From contig LR746271.1 of NCBI GenBank assembly GCA_902729315.2, forward strand, positions 5,910,001 to 5,974,000: a stretch of DNA of 64,000 nt, written 5' to 3'. The notes beneath the pieces are model-generated. The model was not told the DNA's origin. It saw nothing but the letters and a program-made list of their open reading frames with translations, and searched no databases. Numbering within the stretch: position 1 is the stretch's first letter; the number at the start of each line of letters is the position of its first letter. Source of the DNA: Spirodela intermedia (taxonomy: Eukaryota; Streptophyta; Magnoliopsida; Alismatales; Araceae). The translations under genes were made by a program, and so were the position numbers. Shown here one piece after another: positions 11,180 to 22,500 of the stretch.

Positions 11180-11571
11180 GAGCGGAAGCGGATCCCTTTC
11201 TTGTCCTCTCAAAGCTATGATCATGCGGATGAATCCTTCACCTTTTTTCTTCTCGCCATTCTTCCCAAGAACATGATTCATCAGGTCTGCTGCAGATTCT
11301 CTCTGTTCATAGCTTCTTTTTACGTGCGGTTTCTCTCCCGAGCGTGATTCAACCAGACGGCGGCGGGTGCGGACTGTCCCCGTTCGTGGTTTTCTTCAGA
11401 TTTATAAGTGTGAGTCAACCATTTATTCTTGCTCATCAGAGTCAACCCTTCGCTTAACGATCTTTTAATGTACAAACAAAATCCTCTCCAGATATGGAAA
11501 GAATCGAGCTGAAAGAAGAAAAAAATGGAAAATAAGATCTTATTTTCGTAATCAGATCCAGTATTTCTCTG
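11180..11571. other. Convergent 3' flank of PPR and RING-H2 genes
   Basis: 392 bp between two convergent stop codons, AT-richer than the genes. It presumably holds both 3' UTRs. No other feature is seen. Confidence 0.4.
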
Positions 11572-12318
11572 CTAGTGCCGCTGCTCTTCGCCTTCCTCCC
11601 GGGCTCCTCCGTCCCCTTCCTGTCGCCGTTGGTCTTCTCTCTGGTTATCCCCTCTGTTGAAGGTCAACGTCACCCAGACGTCCCTCCTCCTGTACGGCGC
11701 CGCCGCCTCGCCTTCCTTCTTCCCCTCCGCGGCCTTCTCCTCCGGCATCCGGTGGCGGCACACCGGGCAGGACCCGTGGATCCTCAGCCACTTCTCGATG
11801 CAGCCCCCGTGGAAGCGGTGGTGGCAGGGCATCTCCCTGACCTCCCCCTCCGCCGCCACCTCCGAAACGCCGTCCTCCTCTACCGCCGCCGCCGCCCACA
11901 ACCCGTCCAGGCAAACGGCGCACTCCTCTGCGCCACCCTCCCCCGTGGCCCTCTCCACCACCGGCAGCTCCGCGATCGAGGCCTTGGACGCCGGCGGCGA
12001 CCCCCGAGACCCCCCCACCTCAGTCGCCGCCAGCATCTCCTCCACCATGGCGGCGACGTCGAGGCCCCCGCCGCCGCCAGTCCTCAGCATCACCATCCCC
12101 TGCGTCATTGTGTTCACGAGGACCAGCCGGTCCGCCGCCGGCGCAGCCTCGGCCTCCTCCCCGGCTCGAGGACCCATCAGCCCGACGAACAGAGGTAGAA
12201 AGAGGAACTGTTCCAGATCCCCGGCACCGCCGCCGCCGCCGCCGCCGTACCCCATCAAGGTTCCCAGGAAGCGCCCCAGGCGCTCCCCAGCTGCCCCTCT
12301 CTCGTGCTGCGCCGCCAT
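11572..12318 (-). CDS. RING-H2 finger E3 ubiquitin ligase
   Basis: Single exon, 248 residues, starting at the ATG complementary to 12316-12318 (MAAQHERGAAGERLG). The open frame extends further upstream, but that part is poor in family resemblance and the first Met of the GC-rich region is preferred. The RING-H2 domain has Cys/His at 133, 136, 165, 167, 170, 173, 184 and 187 (ECAVCL ... CHHRFHGGCIEKWLRIHGSC then PVCR), a complete C3H2C3 set. A short hydrophobic stretch (LEQFLFLPLFVGLMG) lies near residues 35-49. The acidic insert between the first two Cys pairs is longer than usual. Proteins of this layout are soluble E3 ligases, but substrates cannot be read from sequence. Confidence 0.85.
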   Translation of the reverse strand: MAAQHERGAAGERLGRFLGTLMGYGGGGGGGAGDLEQFLFLPLFVGLMGPRAGEEAEAAPAADRLVLVNTMTQGMVMLRTGGGGGLDVAAMVEEMLAATEVGGSRGSPPASKASIAELPVVERATGEGGAEECAVCLDGLWAAAAVEEDGVSEVAAEGEVREMPCHHRFHGGCIEKWLRIHGSCPVCRHRMPEEKAAEGKKEGEAAAPYRRRDVWVTLTFNRGDNQREDQRRQEGDGGAREEGEEQRH

Positions 12319-12619
12319 CGAACTATCCTCCCCCCGCCGGCGGCCGTTTAATGGAGCTCGGAAGTGTGTGGAAGCGTCCGGAACATGCCGGCGGCAATGA
12401 CGGATCCCATAAAAATCCAATTTTTCCTCATTAAAATCAGATTTTACGTCACAAAACTGTCTCATCCACCACTCCCCAGCCCCCCCCCTCGACCCCCAGA
12501 AGATGATCACATTCCATCAAACCATGTCCTCACTGGTCCAGCAAGACGACAAAAACCCAATACACGTGGCACGCCGTCGAGGCACAGTTGACAAAGGGAG
12601 GGAAGAGAGAGAGAGAGAA
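12319..12619. promoter_or_regulatory. Upstream region of the RING-H2 gene
   Basis: 301 bp between the RING-H2 start and the stop of the small unknown gene; both lie on the minus strand. A GA run occurs at 12606-12618. ACGTGGCACG near 12564 is an ACGT-core motif. No other feature is seen. Confidence 0.35.
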
Positions 12620-13120
12620 TCATATGAAGGAGACTCCGCTCGTCGGGCCGAACTGGAAGCAGCAGCCCATAGAGAGGTGCCCTTCGAAGGTTTTAGAGAG
12701 GTTGTCCTCCACCGCGCAGGTCGAGTTGGCGAGGCCGCCAAAGGCGTCGTCTTTATTCGCGTCGGCGCCGCCGTAATCCGCGCAGGCCAGCTGTTCAGCG
12801 ACGAGGGCGGCGCTCTGTCGAGTCCGCTTGGGGTTACTCGACGGCTTCGGGCTTATCTTCTCCCAGCTGGGGGCCCCTCCCTGATGAGTTCGATGATCCA
12901 AAAAGTCTCCCACGTACTTCCTCTTCGATCCAGGAAGCAGCTTCAACCCTGAGGGAGGACACGAGAGATGATGAATCCAGACGAAGCACGTGCCCTGAGG
13001 CAAAAGTCAACCCATCTGGGGATGTTCCCACGTGTGGGTCCGAACCAGGTCGGAGAGAGAAGGGTCGGATGGGGTGGACTTACCACTGAAGGAGCTGGAG
13101 ATGTTCAGCTGCTCTTCCAT
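12620..13120 (-). CDS. Small two-exon protein of unknown function
   Basis: Exon 1 is 13120-13084 (MEEQLNISSSFS) and exon 2 is 12948-12620, joined by a 135-bp GT-AG intron (GTAAGTCC ... CCTCAG) with matching phase. The product is 121 residues. It contains a basic patch LLPGSKRKYVGDFLDHRT, then a basic stretch KPSSNPKRTRQSAALVAEQL. A Gly/Asp-rich middle follows, and the protein ends in HLSMGCCFQFGPTSGVSFI. There is no signal peptide or membrane helix. KRKY and NPKRTR could be nuclear localization signals. I do not recognise the family. The codon use resembles neighbouring genes and the splice sites are clean, so a real gene is likely. Further upstream exons cannot be excluded. Confidence 0.5.
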
Positions 13121-13477
13121 GGCGCCACAGTGGCAGCCGGGATCCCTGGCGCAGCAGCTGCCCCCTTTATTGATCCTGCAGAGTGATTGAGACCAGAGAG
13201 GAAGGACGACGGCGTCAGTCCCCACCCAATACACGCAGCAGCTAGAAACAGAGTCGTCCGACTGACTGATCGAGAGGAACAACAAGAAATCATCAGACCG
13301 AAGCCAAAGAGCTGCTGCATACAGAGAAAATTGGTCAACGCAGAAGAGCCAAGTTTCCGGAGAAGCTTTTATCACAAGATCATCAAAAAGCCGGTCAAAC
13401 ACTACATTTGTCCACTGGATTCCAACAAAGGCTACTATATAACTGAGACTCAGACCACGCAAGTCATTCTCAATGAA

Positions 13478-13531
<54 letters not shown>

Positions 13532-13717
13532 CCACAGAACCATTAACCAAAGTGGCTGATGAGCGAGGTTTTGCTTCTAGGTCAGAGATACTGGCCAGCA
13601 ATGCAAAGTATGCTCGGGACCAATCCAAAGCATGCTGGTAACCCAGAAAGGATGGAGAGGATACTCTAAACAGTGCTGCATCGAGAGCATAGTCTAAGAA
13701 AAGCAGAAAACAATAAA
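13121..13717. repeat. Intergenic region with (AAT)n microsatellite
   Basis: An uninterrupted AAT tract runs from about 13478 to 13532. The rest is the upstream region of the small unknown gene and the 3' flank of the DCN1-like gene. The frame encoding a Tyr run here is only the translated microsatellite. Confidence 0.6.
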
Positions 13718-16700
13718 TCACCTGTACATATGCTCCACAAAATCGTCAATAAGAACAGGCCAAGCACCTGCACGAGAAATCAAAGGAGTTGTCCCATCTA
13801 TCAGATTCACTCAGAGCATACATAGCCCACATAATCTAGAACTTGAGCGAAAGAAGCTAGCTGAAGCTTAGAACATGACAAAAAGTCCCAATGTCATCAT
13901 CGCAAGTATGCAACCTGCCCATTCCCATTAAAAGGGATACATTTTTGAAATTGACTCGAGAGAACAACCAACGTGTATGAACATCAAAAAATCAAAACGT
14001 CATCGTCCTCAATTTGGGTGGTACTATTCCCCCGGAATCATATCCCCACCCTCCATCTTGCATATGGTTTTTTTGGAGTCAGATCACCCATGTAACGATG
14101 ATCAAAATTACCAGCTTTGTTGGAAAGTACAATTTCAAAATTACATGATGGTCAACAATGCGATGCCTGTTCAGACAACCATGATTTACAGGAACATATG
14201 AAACAAATCATCTGACGTTTTTCTTTATGATCACTCGGATTGAGATTTATTTTCGGAAAAAAAAAAAAAAAAACGCTCAATATGAAGGCAAGCACCGGAA
14301 AATGAAATTCCAAAGGTGATGGAAAGCGGTATATAGAAAAGGTTTAAAAGCTGAAGAAAAGCTGTTCGGATTTGTGTTGAAATTTCCAATCGGTAATTTT
14401 TCATTTATCTTACATGGAATGCCCAAGAAGTTTTCAATTAGATTCTATGGGCATCATAAAAGTGGAAATAAGTGCACAGTGTGGATCTATACAAAATTTG
14501 AACCCTCTTCTAGGACTCTGAGAAATCTCAACTGGAGTGTGAGAGATTTATGGCCCAGTGGTGGATCATAATACCCACAGCACAAGAAAGACAGAGTACC
14601 TTTCGGATCGTATCCTTCGAGATCTTCATTTACGCATCTGCTAAAGCCCAGCAGTTGCTGCCAAGTGTCCAGCGATATATTATGACGTTGGTGTTTCTGC
14701 GTGCAGTTGGAAAAAAAAAATCTCTTAGGAAAATCGTGATAAACAGATGATCAAAGTGGGGTATCAATCAAAGAAAAAAAAATGAATATAAAGAAGCATG
14801 GGGAGTAAAATTCGGACAGTTAAAAAATAGCATCTAACAGCATAAAATGCATCCGAGACAGGATACTCTGAAACAGTCAGATGAACGATGTAGTCTTCCG
14901 GTGGGAATATAAATCACTACAGTTCATGTCATAGTTCACACGAATAATCACAAATTTATGATAGAAACGAGGGTTATGCCGTCTGAAGAGAATCTTTTTC
15001 TTCGCCTCCAGCGCAGTTAAGTCATCTAGTCAGCAAGATGTCGAAGGTCATAAATTTCGTGCGTGGAAATTATAGAGAAAGTGAGAAAAGTCAACGGACT
15101 AAGATGTTGATAACTCAAAGGCAACTCGCAGGACCTGGTATGCTAAATAATTCCAGAAATGGTTGAAAGAGAATGAGAAGCAAAATTAAAGCCTATTCGT
15201 GAGATGAAGGAAAATATTTCCATGAGTACAAGCTTCAGAGAAATAATGGTCCATGTGGTGGACCAACGCACAGGCATGAGGAAGTCACCCATAGATATTG
15301 AAATATGAGGTCCAACATCACTACAAGTTTAATAAATAAATAAATAAGCAACAAGCCAGTTGGAGAAAATGCGACTGAACAGAATGATAATGTCTAGAAC
15401 AGAATTGATATCTTTTATGAAAATATATCAGAATTGGAATATCAGTACCTCGACAAAATCACACCAATGATTTATCAATCGAAATCTTCCTGTCAGAACC
15501 AATCTCCATGCAATTATTGCCCTGTTTACGGCTGAACATTTATTCAAAAAAAATAAATTATATTAAGACAACTGAAACAAACGAAACCAAAATAAATGAG
15601 CATAGAATTATGGCACGCTGGCATAAGGAGCCTGGAAAGGTCGTACTGATGCTTTTCTGCCCATTTTCGCGACAGAGGAAGAACACAAAGTCATAGAAGC
15701 ACGTAAACTGATGCGAGTCCACCTAGAAAAATGTTGAACAAAAGGAAAATTATGTCAGGTCATAGGAGCAAATAAGTATGTTACTTCATGTGACTGAAGA
15801 GAACCGAACGTAAACTGTTGTGCACCCGCTGACCCCAAAGAACAGCCACTTACAGACAAGTTGAGATGTGACATGAGATTCAGCAGATCCTCAAAAAGCT
15901 TATCACTGCCAACATAGAAAGATTTTCAAGGACTTCGTAATAAAGTGAGAAAACAAAGCGTACAAGCACACAATCTAGTGCAAGATGAGCAAGTCATTAT
16001 CTGATGAGCATTACCCACCCGAATGATCCCACAACTTGCATCATTTAGAGCTGAAATTATCGAAAAAGCAAGAATTTTTTTTCCAATGCATCTTAATTTA
16101 AGGCAAAAGCAGTTTATAAAATTGTATGTGCGGTATCACCATCAGAGAAAAAACTCAATCCAGATTTTAAGCCGTTAAGACGTTTGCGATGAACACAGAG
16201 AGAATGAGAGGAACATGAGTCACAGCGCCGCAGCAATAAATATCTTGAAATAGGCCTTCATTCCGAAGTTCCAAATGGAAACCGCAGCATGTTCTAACGA
16301 TCCCAGTTGAATCGGCATGGAGGGCTCTTCGTTTATTGCTACTAGTGCTCAGAGAACGACCCTATTTCGGGATTATTTTTCTGGTTGTGTCGAAAGAAAA
16401 GTGGGGATAATGGAAAAGATCCTATCAAGCAACCGGTAAAAGTAATCATGGACAGAATCATTAGATTCAGGTTCCGGTGCTTAGAACAGATAAAATCCAT
16501 CAAGTATACCATACCCGAAACGGGCTCCTGACTCCAGAAACTGCGCCAGAAAGGATAGAGCTTCCTTTGAAGTACGATGGTCATTTCGCGACATGACATC
16601 TGCGATCCAAAATGCAACCGTGTTCATTAAATGGGTAGCAGCTCCGCAAAAAAACTTGGAGAAAATTAAAAATTAAAAACCGATTGAACAGAGTGTAGCG

Positions 16701-16920
16701 GAGAAAAATCGATAGAGCAAACCAAAACGAACGGTCCAACACGAACCGAGGAGAAATTCACAATAGTGGACGAAAATTTCGCCGAAGACGGATAATAATG
16801 GTAAAATATTTGAAGATAAAAGAGGATAAGACTCAAAAGAGAGGACCGCCCGGATCTCTTACCGCAGTATCTCCCATATATCGTGAAGATGTCAGCCCCA
16901 TTCGAGCCGGAGGGCTCCAT
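13718..16920 (-). CDS. DCN1-like (DCUN1 domain) cullin neddylation protein, AAR3-type
   Basis: Seven short exons on the minus strand: 16920-16863, 16599-16515, 15905-15854, 15722-15647, 15531-15449, 14696-14600 and 13767-13718. All are joined by GT-AG introns in consistent phase, giving 166 residues. No exon is long enough to stand out as an open frame. Diagnostic parts are FYDFVFFLCRENGQKSIT, AWRLVLTGRFRLINHWCDFV, NISLDTWQQLLGFSRCVNED, LEGYDPKGAW and PVLIDDFVEHMYR. This is the potentiating-neddylation domain that docks cullin and the NEDD8 E2 UBC12. I place the stop at TGA 13720-13718 directly after EHMYR. Splicing at the GT inside AGGTGA would add a few residues instead. Arabidopsis AAR3, a homologue, affects auxin response. 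Confidence 0.82.
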
Positions 16921-17570
16921 TCGAGGCAACCAAAAAGCCTCAACCCCCCCCCCCCCCTTCCCTCCCCACACTTCACGGCAAGGTAAGAAGGTCAGCAGGA
17001 TAGACAGACAGAGGGAGTAACGGGAGCTACTACCTTCCCCACGAACCCACCTATCTTTCCCGTCCCGTCCCGTCCCCTTCCCTCCCCTCCCGGCCTCTAG
17101 ACGAATTCAGGGGAGAGAGAGAGAGGGAGAGAGAGAGAGAGGAGCGGAGGTGAGAGAAAATGACACGCCTAAGGGCTTTTCATGGGCCTGACCGCCTCGA
17201 CGACCGTTTCTGACCAAATTTTTTAGTCATACCGGGCCGTTGCACAATTACCGGCCCAATGGGCCCAAACAGCCAGGTCGGATAGATTTAGCCCCAAATT
17301 ATAATTAAACATAAATGGGAAATGAAGAAGAGTGACGGCATCTAATTATCCGTACATAATTATTTTTTAAAAAATGCATTAAAATAGAAAAAAACGATTG
17401 GGTTTGGGAGGGAACAGTTGCTCCGCCCGGCAGTTGCCAAACTTGAAGAAGAAGGACGCCGCCGCCGTCGCCCCCGCCACCAGCTATAAGACCGCCCCGC
17501 CCTGCCCAGGGCCGCCGGAAGGTGCAGAGACGCCGGCGACGACAGCGGCAGGACGAGGAGGAGGAGAGAG
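16921..17570. promoter_or_regulatory. Shared upstream region of DCN1-like and DMP genes
   Basis: 650 bp between divergent starts. It includes a homopolymer C run near 16946-16959, CCCGTCCCGTCCC repeats at about 17060-17077, and interrupted GA repeats at 17117-17150. 'ccagctataag' near 17480 could be a TATA-type element about 90 bp before the DMP start. Confidence 0.4.
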
Positions 17571-18197
17571 ATGGAGTTGGCAGTCGGCGACGAGAGCGGG
17601 TTCTTCGCCAGGGGCAACGACGGCGAGGTTCCACCGCCGGGCCCTGCGGGGGGGCGGAAGCGGACGGCGGTGGCGAAGGGCGTGCAGAAGACACTGTCGA
17701 AGACGTCGATGCTAGTTAACTTCCTGCCCACGGGCACCCTGCTGACGTTCGAGATGCTGCTCCCCTCCGTGTACGGCAACGGGACCTGCACCCCGGTGAG
17801 CACCACCATGATCAACGTCCTCTTGTGCATCTGCGCCACCTCCTGCTTCTTCTTCCACTTCACGGACAGCTTCCGGGCTGCGGACGGGAAGGTGTACTAC
17901 GGCTTCGTGACGCCGAGGGGGCTGGCGCTGTTCAAGACGGGGCTGGGCGTGGCGGTGCCGGACGAGGAGAGGTTCCGGATGGGGCTGGTCGACCTGGTGC
18001 ACGCGGTGATGGCGGTGATGGTGTTCGCAGCGATTGCGCTGTCAGACCACAGGGTGACCAACTGCCTGCTGCCGGGGAGGGAGAAGGAGATGGACGAGGT
18101 GATGGAGAGCTTCCCTCTCATGGTGGGAGTCGTCTGCAGCGGGCTCTTTCTCGTCTTCCCCAACACGCGCTACGGCGTCGGCTGCATGGCCGCCTGA
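17571..18197 (+). CDS. DMP: DMP family (DUF679) membrane protein
   Basis: Intronless, 208 residues. After a ~35-residue variable N-terminus comes the family core KTLSKTSMLVNFLPTGTLLT followed by FEMLLPS and the CTP motif. Four hydrophobic segments are visible (about 47-62, 78-95, 142-160, 182-198), as expected for DUF679. FFFHFTDSFRAADGKVYYGF and PLMVGVVCSGLFLVFPNTRY are further conserved blocks. DMP proteins sit in endomembranes and plasma membrane. Some are linked to senescence, and the DMP8/9 subgroup acts in gamete fusion and haploid induction. I cannot assign the subgroup from sequence alone. Confidence 0.9.
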   Translation: MELAVGDESGFFARGNDGEVPPPGPAGGRKRTAVAKGVQKTLSKTSMLVNFLPTGTLLTFEMLLPSVYGNGTCTPVSTTMINVLLCICATSCFFFHFTDSFRAADGKVYYGFVTPRGLALFKTGLGVAVPDEERFRMGLVDLVHAVMAVMVFAAIALSDHRVTNCLLPGREKEMDEVMESFPLMVGVVCSGLFLVFPNTRYGVGCMAA

Positions 18198-18911
18198 CGA
18201 GGCGATTGCTCTCTCCATCAATCCCCTACCACTACCGTTCTTGCTACCCCGTTTCTTCATCTAATCTTAGCCTTTTGGACGACGAAATATTCTCCACTTG
18301 CCACCAGACACATGTACCCTATTATTCGCAGCGTTCATTCTCTTATGGTAGATCTCCAGTCTTCGTCTCATGAATAAATAATGCTCGTAGATTTATCTAG
18401 TTTAAATCAGGACGTTAAGAAATTATAAATTTTTGGTTGTTAAAGCCACGCCAAATTTACAGGAACCAGAATCCGATTTAATTGGCGAAGAAGATGATGG
18501 AGACAATGTAGATGAGGTGAAGCCACTCGAGCTGAAAATAGTTGTAACAATCAGATTCCTAGAACCGATTTTTACCCAATAGTATGCTAGGCGATTATCC
18601 ACAATAATCGAGAAGAGGAGGATAAGACTTATATAGTTGTGATTTAATAGATTTAGCTCGTGTGGTAAAACAAATAGTTGCAGGCGAGCATTTCGTTACA
18701 ACATTTTTAAAAATAAAAAAAAATCATAATAGGTTTGGGCTATTATCTTGAAAGAAATGCACACTCTCATGCTGCTTAAATCTACCCAATCGATGTGGAG
18801 GCCGGATTATAAGCAGTGATCTTCTCAAGAGAAACATGTACCAGCTTCAAAGGGCCATGCTGATCTCGAACAAGAACATAACCTTCAATCATACATCTCT
18901 TTGGTCCTAAG
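18198..18911. other. 3' flank of DMP and AT-rich intergenic DNA
   Basis: About 700 bp with the DMP 3' UTR at the start. The remainder is AT-rich and shows no gene, RNA gene or recognisable repeat. It ends at the target site of the Ty3/gypsy insertion. Confidence 0.4.
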
Positions 18912-18916
18912 AAAAC

Positions 18917-19046
18917 TGATGACGACCCTTTGACTGAGGTGTCAAAACATGAACTGGTTTAATAAATAAACCTACCTCGTACAAAACTTTGGGTGCCCAG
19001 GCTCTAGATAACTCTGGTGGGAAGGTCGTGAACAACTGAGAGACTG

Positions 19047-19100
<54 letters not shown>

Positions 19101-19527
19101 ATGAGGGACACGAGGATACGGAGAGAGAGAATATAGATAGCCAAGACCTCTCAAGTCTTGGGGTCACTGATTTGAGACGACGAACATCCACTCCGAACGG
19201 AGTCTTCACAAGGTTCTTCTAATGTCCCCTTTCCGTGGCCACTCGGCCCCTCTTTATAGCTGAAGTCTTCTAGCATCGATGACCACCTCTCATATCACTT
19301 TGATTGGGTCTGGCAGGACATGAGTGCCGTGCTCCATCTCTGTCGGGTCTTCCATGGTTCCCTGCTGAATTTCATCCACCGCACACGTCTCATGTCCTGC
19401 AGGCTCTCACATGTGGTTCTCCCTTTCGATGTCTAGATCTTACCTGCCTTGCTTTGTTCTTGGGCTAGGCCAACTTCTTTGAGACCTCTTTCCCTATGAG
19501 TCCATTTGGGTTGTCAAGGTCTCAACA
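18917..19527 (-). repeat. Left LTR (3' LTR) of the Ty3/gypsy element, with expanded GA tract
   Basis: 611 bp, aligned along its length with the right LTR. It carries a GA microsatellite of about 47 bp at 19,049-19,095, against roughly 13 bp at the same place in the other LTR. That accounts for most of the 36-bp length difference. Confidence 0.88.
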
Positions 19528-22500
19528 ATACTCCCCCCCCATTGATACACCTTGTCCTCAAGGTGAAATTCGAGAAATTGTCATTGGATGTTGTAGGCAT
19601 TCTCTTAAGTGGCAGATTTAGGTGGCAACCCATCCTATTGCAGCAGTACTTTGGGACTATGCAAGCGGTAGTGGATGTCTACAACCTGACCCGAAACCGC
19701 CGTCCAACGCAGCTTGCCATCCACTGGTAACTCGAGCATTTCTAGGGCCTCCTCTCGTTGCTCTGCCTTTTTTAACTATGACATGTAGAATATCAGATAG
19801 ATTTAGGCTAAGGTGGAAAGTTCTGGATGGTACGCCACTGGCCTGATACGGTGGAGTATTTTGAATGGACCATAAAAATGAGGGGCAAGCTTCGCACATG
19901 GTTGCCGTGTGGCTGTGGTCTAACGATAGGGTTGCAGATGAAAGTAGACTCATTCGCCTACTTGGAACTCGAGTTTTCTTCACTTGCAGTTGGCAAATTG
20001 CTTCATCCTAGTTTGGGTGCATGTTAGATTTTGTCTGAACTATGTGACGATTTCCTCCCATTCTTGTAGCCATTGTTTTAGATTATCTTGCACCATTGGT
20101 TTGCCGGTGAAATGGATCAGGGTGGGTGGGGTTCGTCCATAGACTATTTGAAACAAGGTCATCCATGTGGAGCAGTTGAAGTTCGTGTTGAGGTTCGCCC
20201 ATGAAATAGCGGAGGTATGTTTCAAGCTTGTAGTTGATCACCTCCGATTGGCCATCGATTTGTGGATGATAAGGACTTGTTTGCCTAAGCATGGTCCTTT
20301 ATTGATGGAAGAGCACCTATCAAAGATTGTTTGTGAAGATTATACCTTGATCAATAAGGATGGACCCTAGAAATCCGTGCAACCAGACGATATCATAAAT
20401 GACCACTTTTGCCAGTGTGTGTGCTATGAAAAATGAGTGTACTTACTGAGGCGATTGATAACAACTAGTATGGCATTCTAGCCATTGGAGATGGGCAATC
20501 CTTTGATAAAGTCCATCATCAAGTCTTTTGATATCTAGTCCAGAATGAGCAGAGGTTCAAGGAGTTCGGCGAGTCATAGTGCTTCTAATTTGATTCTCTA
20601 GTAGACCGAGTAAGTGGCCACGTATTTTTTGACTACTACCTTTATGTCTTGCTAGCAGATGCTTTAGTTGAGCTGTAGGTAGGTTTGCTAAAAACCAGAG
20701 TGACCTCACGTTGTTGTGTTGTGGAACTCCCATAGAAGGGTTGAGAGGAGACGCGAGGTCACTGATATCACAATTTATCTATGGTGGAAGAGATTACCTT
20801 GCTACAATGAGTAGTGTCTTTATTTCGCTGGCTTGGTAGACTTCCTCAATGATTTTTTGTAGATAGTGGTCAACTTGATTCTTCTAAGTGATTTCGGCGA
20901 GATTGAGCAGCTCCAAGTGAGAGAGAGAGACAAGGTTTGGATCCATACTTGTTCAGGGGTGCAAGATTAGACATCCGTCGTTCGATTTTTGTAGCCTGAT
21001 TTAAAGCATATCTTGAAGTCAAATAAGATAATCTTCACTAGCCATTTCTAATAATTAGGGAGGACATGTTATTGCTCTAGAAGGAACTTCAAGCTTTGCT
21101 GGTTTATAAAAATCCAAAACTTGTGGCCAAGAAGGTAATGCTGCTATTTAAGAATGACGAGAACTATAGCTATTAGTTTGCGCTCGTAAGTTGGCTTCTG
21201 TAGATGGGTCGGTGTAAGAATTTGGTTGAAGAAGGCCATAGGTCTTCGGTGCTTCACAAGGATAGTTCTTACTTTGCGACTAAAGGTGTCTGCCTCCAGC
21301 TCAAATGTGATAGAGAAATTTGGTAAGGTTAGCACCAGAACTATCATTAGGGCTTGTTTGAGTGGCTAGAATGCTTCTTCGGTTGCTAGGTTCCAACCAA
21401 AAGCCTCTTTCTTCAGTAGTTGTGTTAATGGCCAAGCAATTTGTTCGAAGCCTTAGACGAAGTAGTGACAATATCTCACCAAGCTCAAGAAACCTTGGAG
21501 GTCTCAAAGGGTCGTGGGGATGGCCACTAACAGATGGCGGAGATCTTTTCAAGGTCTACAATGATTGTTTATGTTGATATCCTGTGGCCCAAGTATGCAA
21601 TCTTTGTCTGGTTAAATAAACACTTCTTTGGGTAAATGTGAAATTAGCATTCATGAAGAACGAGAAATACTTGGATGAGATAACCCTAGTGTTCTTTGCT
21701 AGTTCAGCTATAGACGAGGATGTCGTCTAAGAATACCAACATAAATCATTGCAAGAATGGAGCAAATATGTGGTTCATGGTGGCTTGAAAAGTTGTCGGG
21801 GCGTTGAAAAATATGAAAGACATGACTAAGACTTTGTAATGCCGATGATACATTCGGAAGGCCGTCTTCAATATGTCATCTATTTGGAATGGCTCCATAT
21901 AGCTCGTCAATAAGCCTGTCAATGATTGAGATGTGAAATCGATTTGGAATGATTACCTTATTCAATGTGCAATAGTCCACGCAAAAATGACACGAGTTGT
22001 CTTTCTTGTGGATGAGGAGTGCTAGGCTGGAGAAAGGGCTACAGAAATACTAGAAGAGCTCCGTTGTAAGCATAGTTGCCACATATTTCTCTAGCTCTGT
22101 TTTTTGAAAGTGAGGATAACAGAATAGACGAGCGTGGATCATCTAGTTTCCCAACTCTGTGATGATGCGATGCTCCTGCTCGTGGGCCAGTGGAAGACTA
22201 GTGATGTCCGTGAAGACATGCGTGAAGTGCTTTTGAAGTTCACTTGTCAAGGGGTCATTTGACACCTTGTCATTGTTAGTTTTTAATTGGAATAGCTTGA
22301 AGTATGCTTTCCATTTACACGATTTACTAATCAAGGTATCCAATGGTGTTGTTTGTTATGTTCAGAAGGTTCTACTAGGATCATAACCTTTTTCTTACCA
22401 ACAGAGAAGAATAGTGTCCAATCATCTAAATCTAGCTTTGTTGTGGTTATCTTCGATCTAGTACATCCATGATGATGTCAACTGAGGTGAGAAGGAATAG

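Noticed and set aside
13666-13693. Terminal exon of the DCN1-like gene after a 28-bp intron
   Set aside because: An intron of 28 bp is too short for plants. Reading through to the TGA at 13,718-13,720 is simpler.
13470-13721. Frame encoding a long Tyr run
   Set aside because: It is the AAT microsatellite read on the minus strand.
16029-16060. Possible extra exon of the DCN1-like gene (TTTCAG...CGG|GTGGGT)
   Set aside because: It does not fit the reading phase. Exons at 16,515-16,599 and 15,854-15,905 join directly in phase and match the family.
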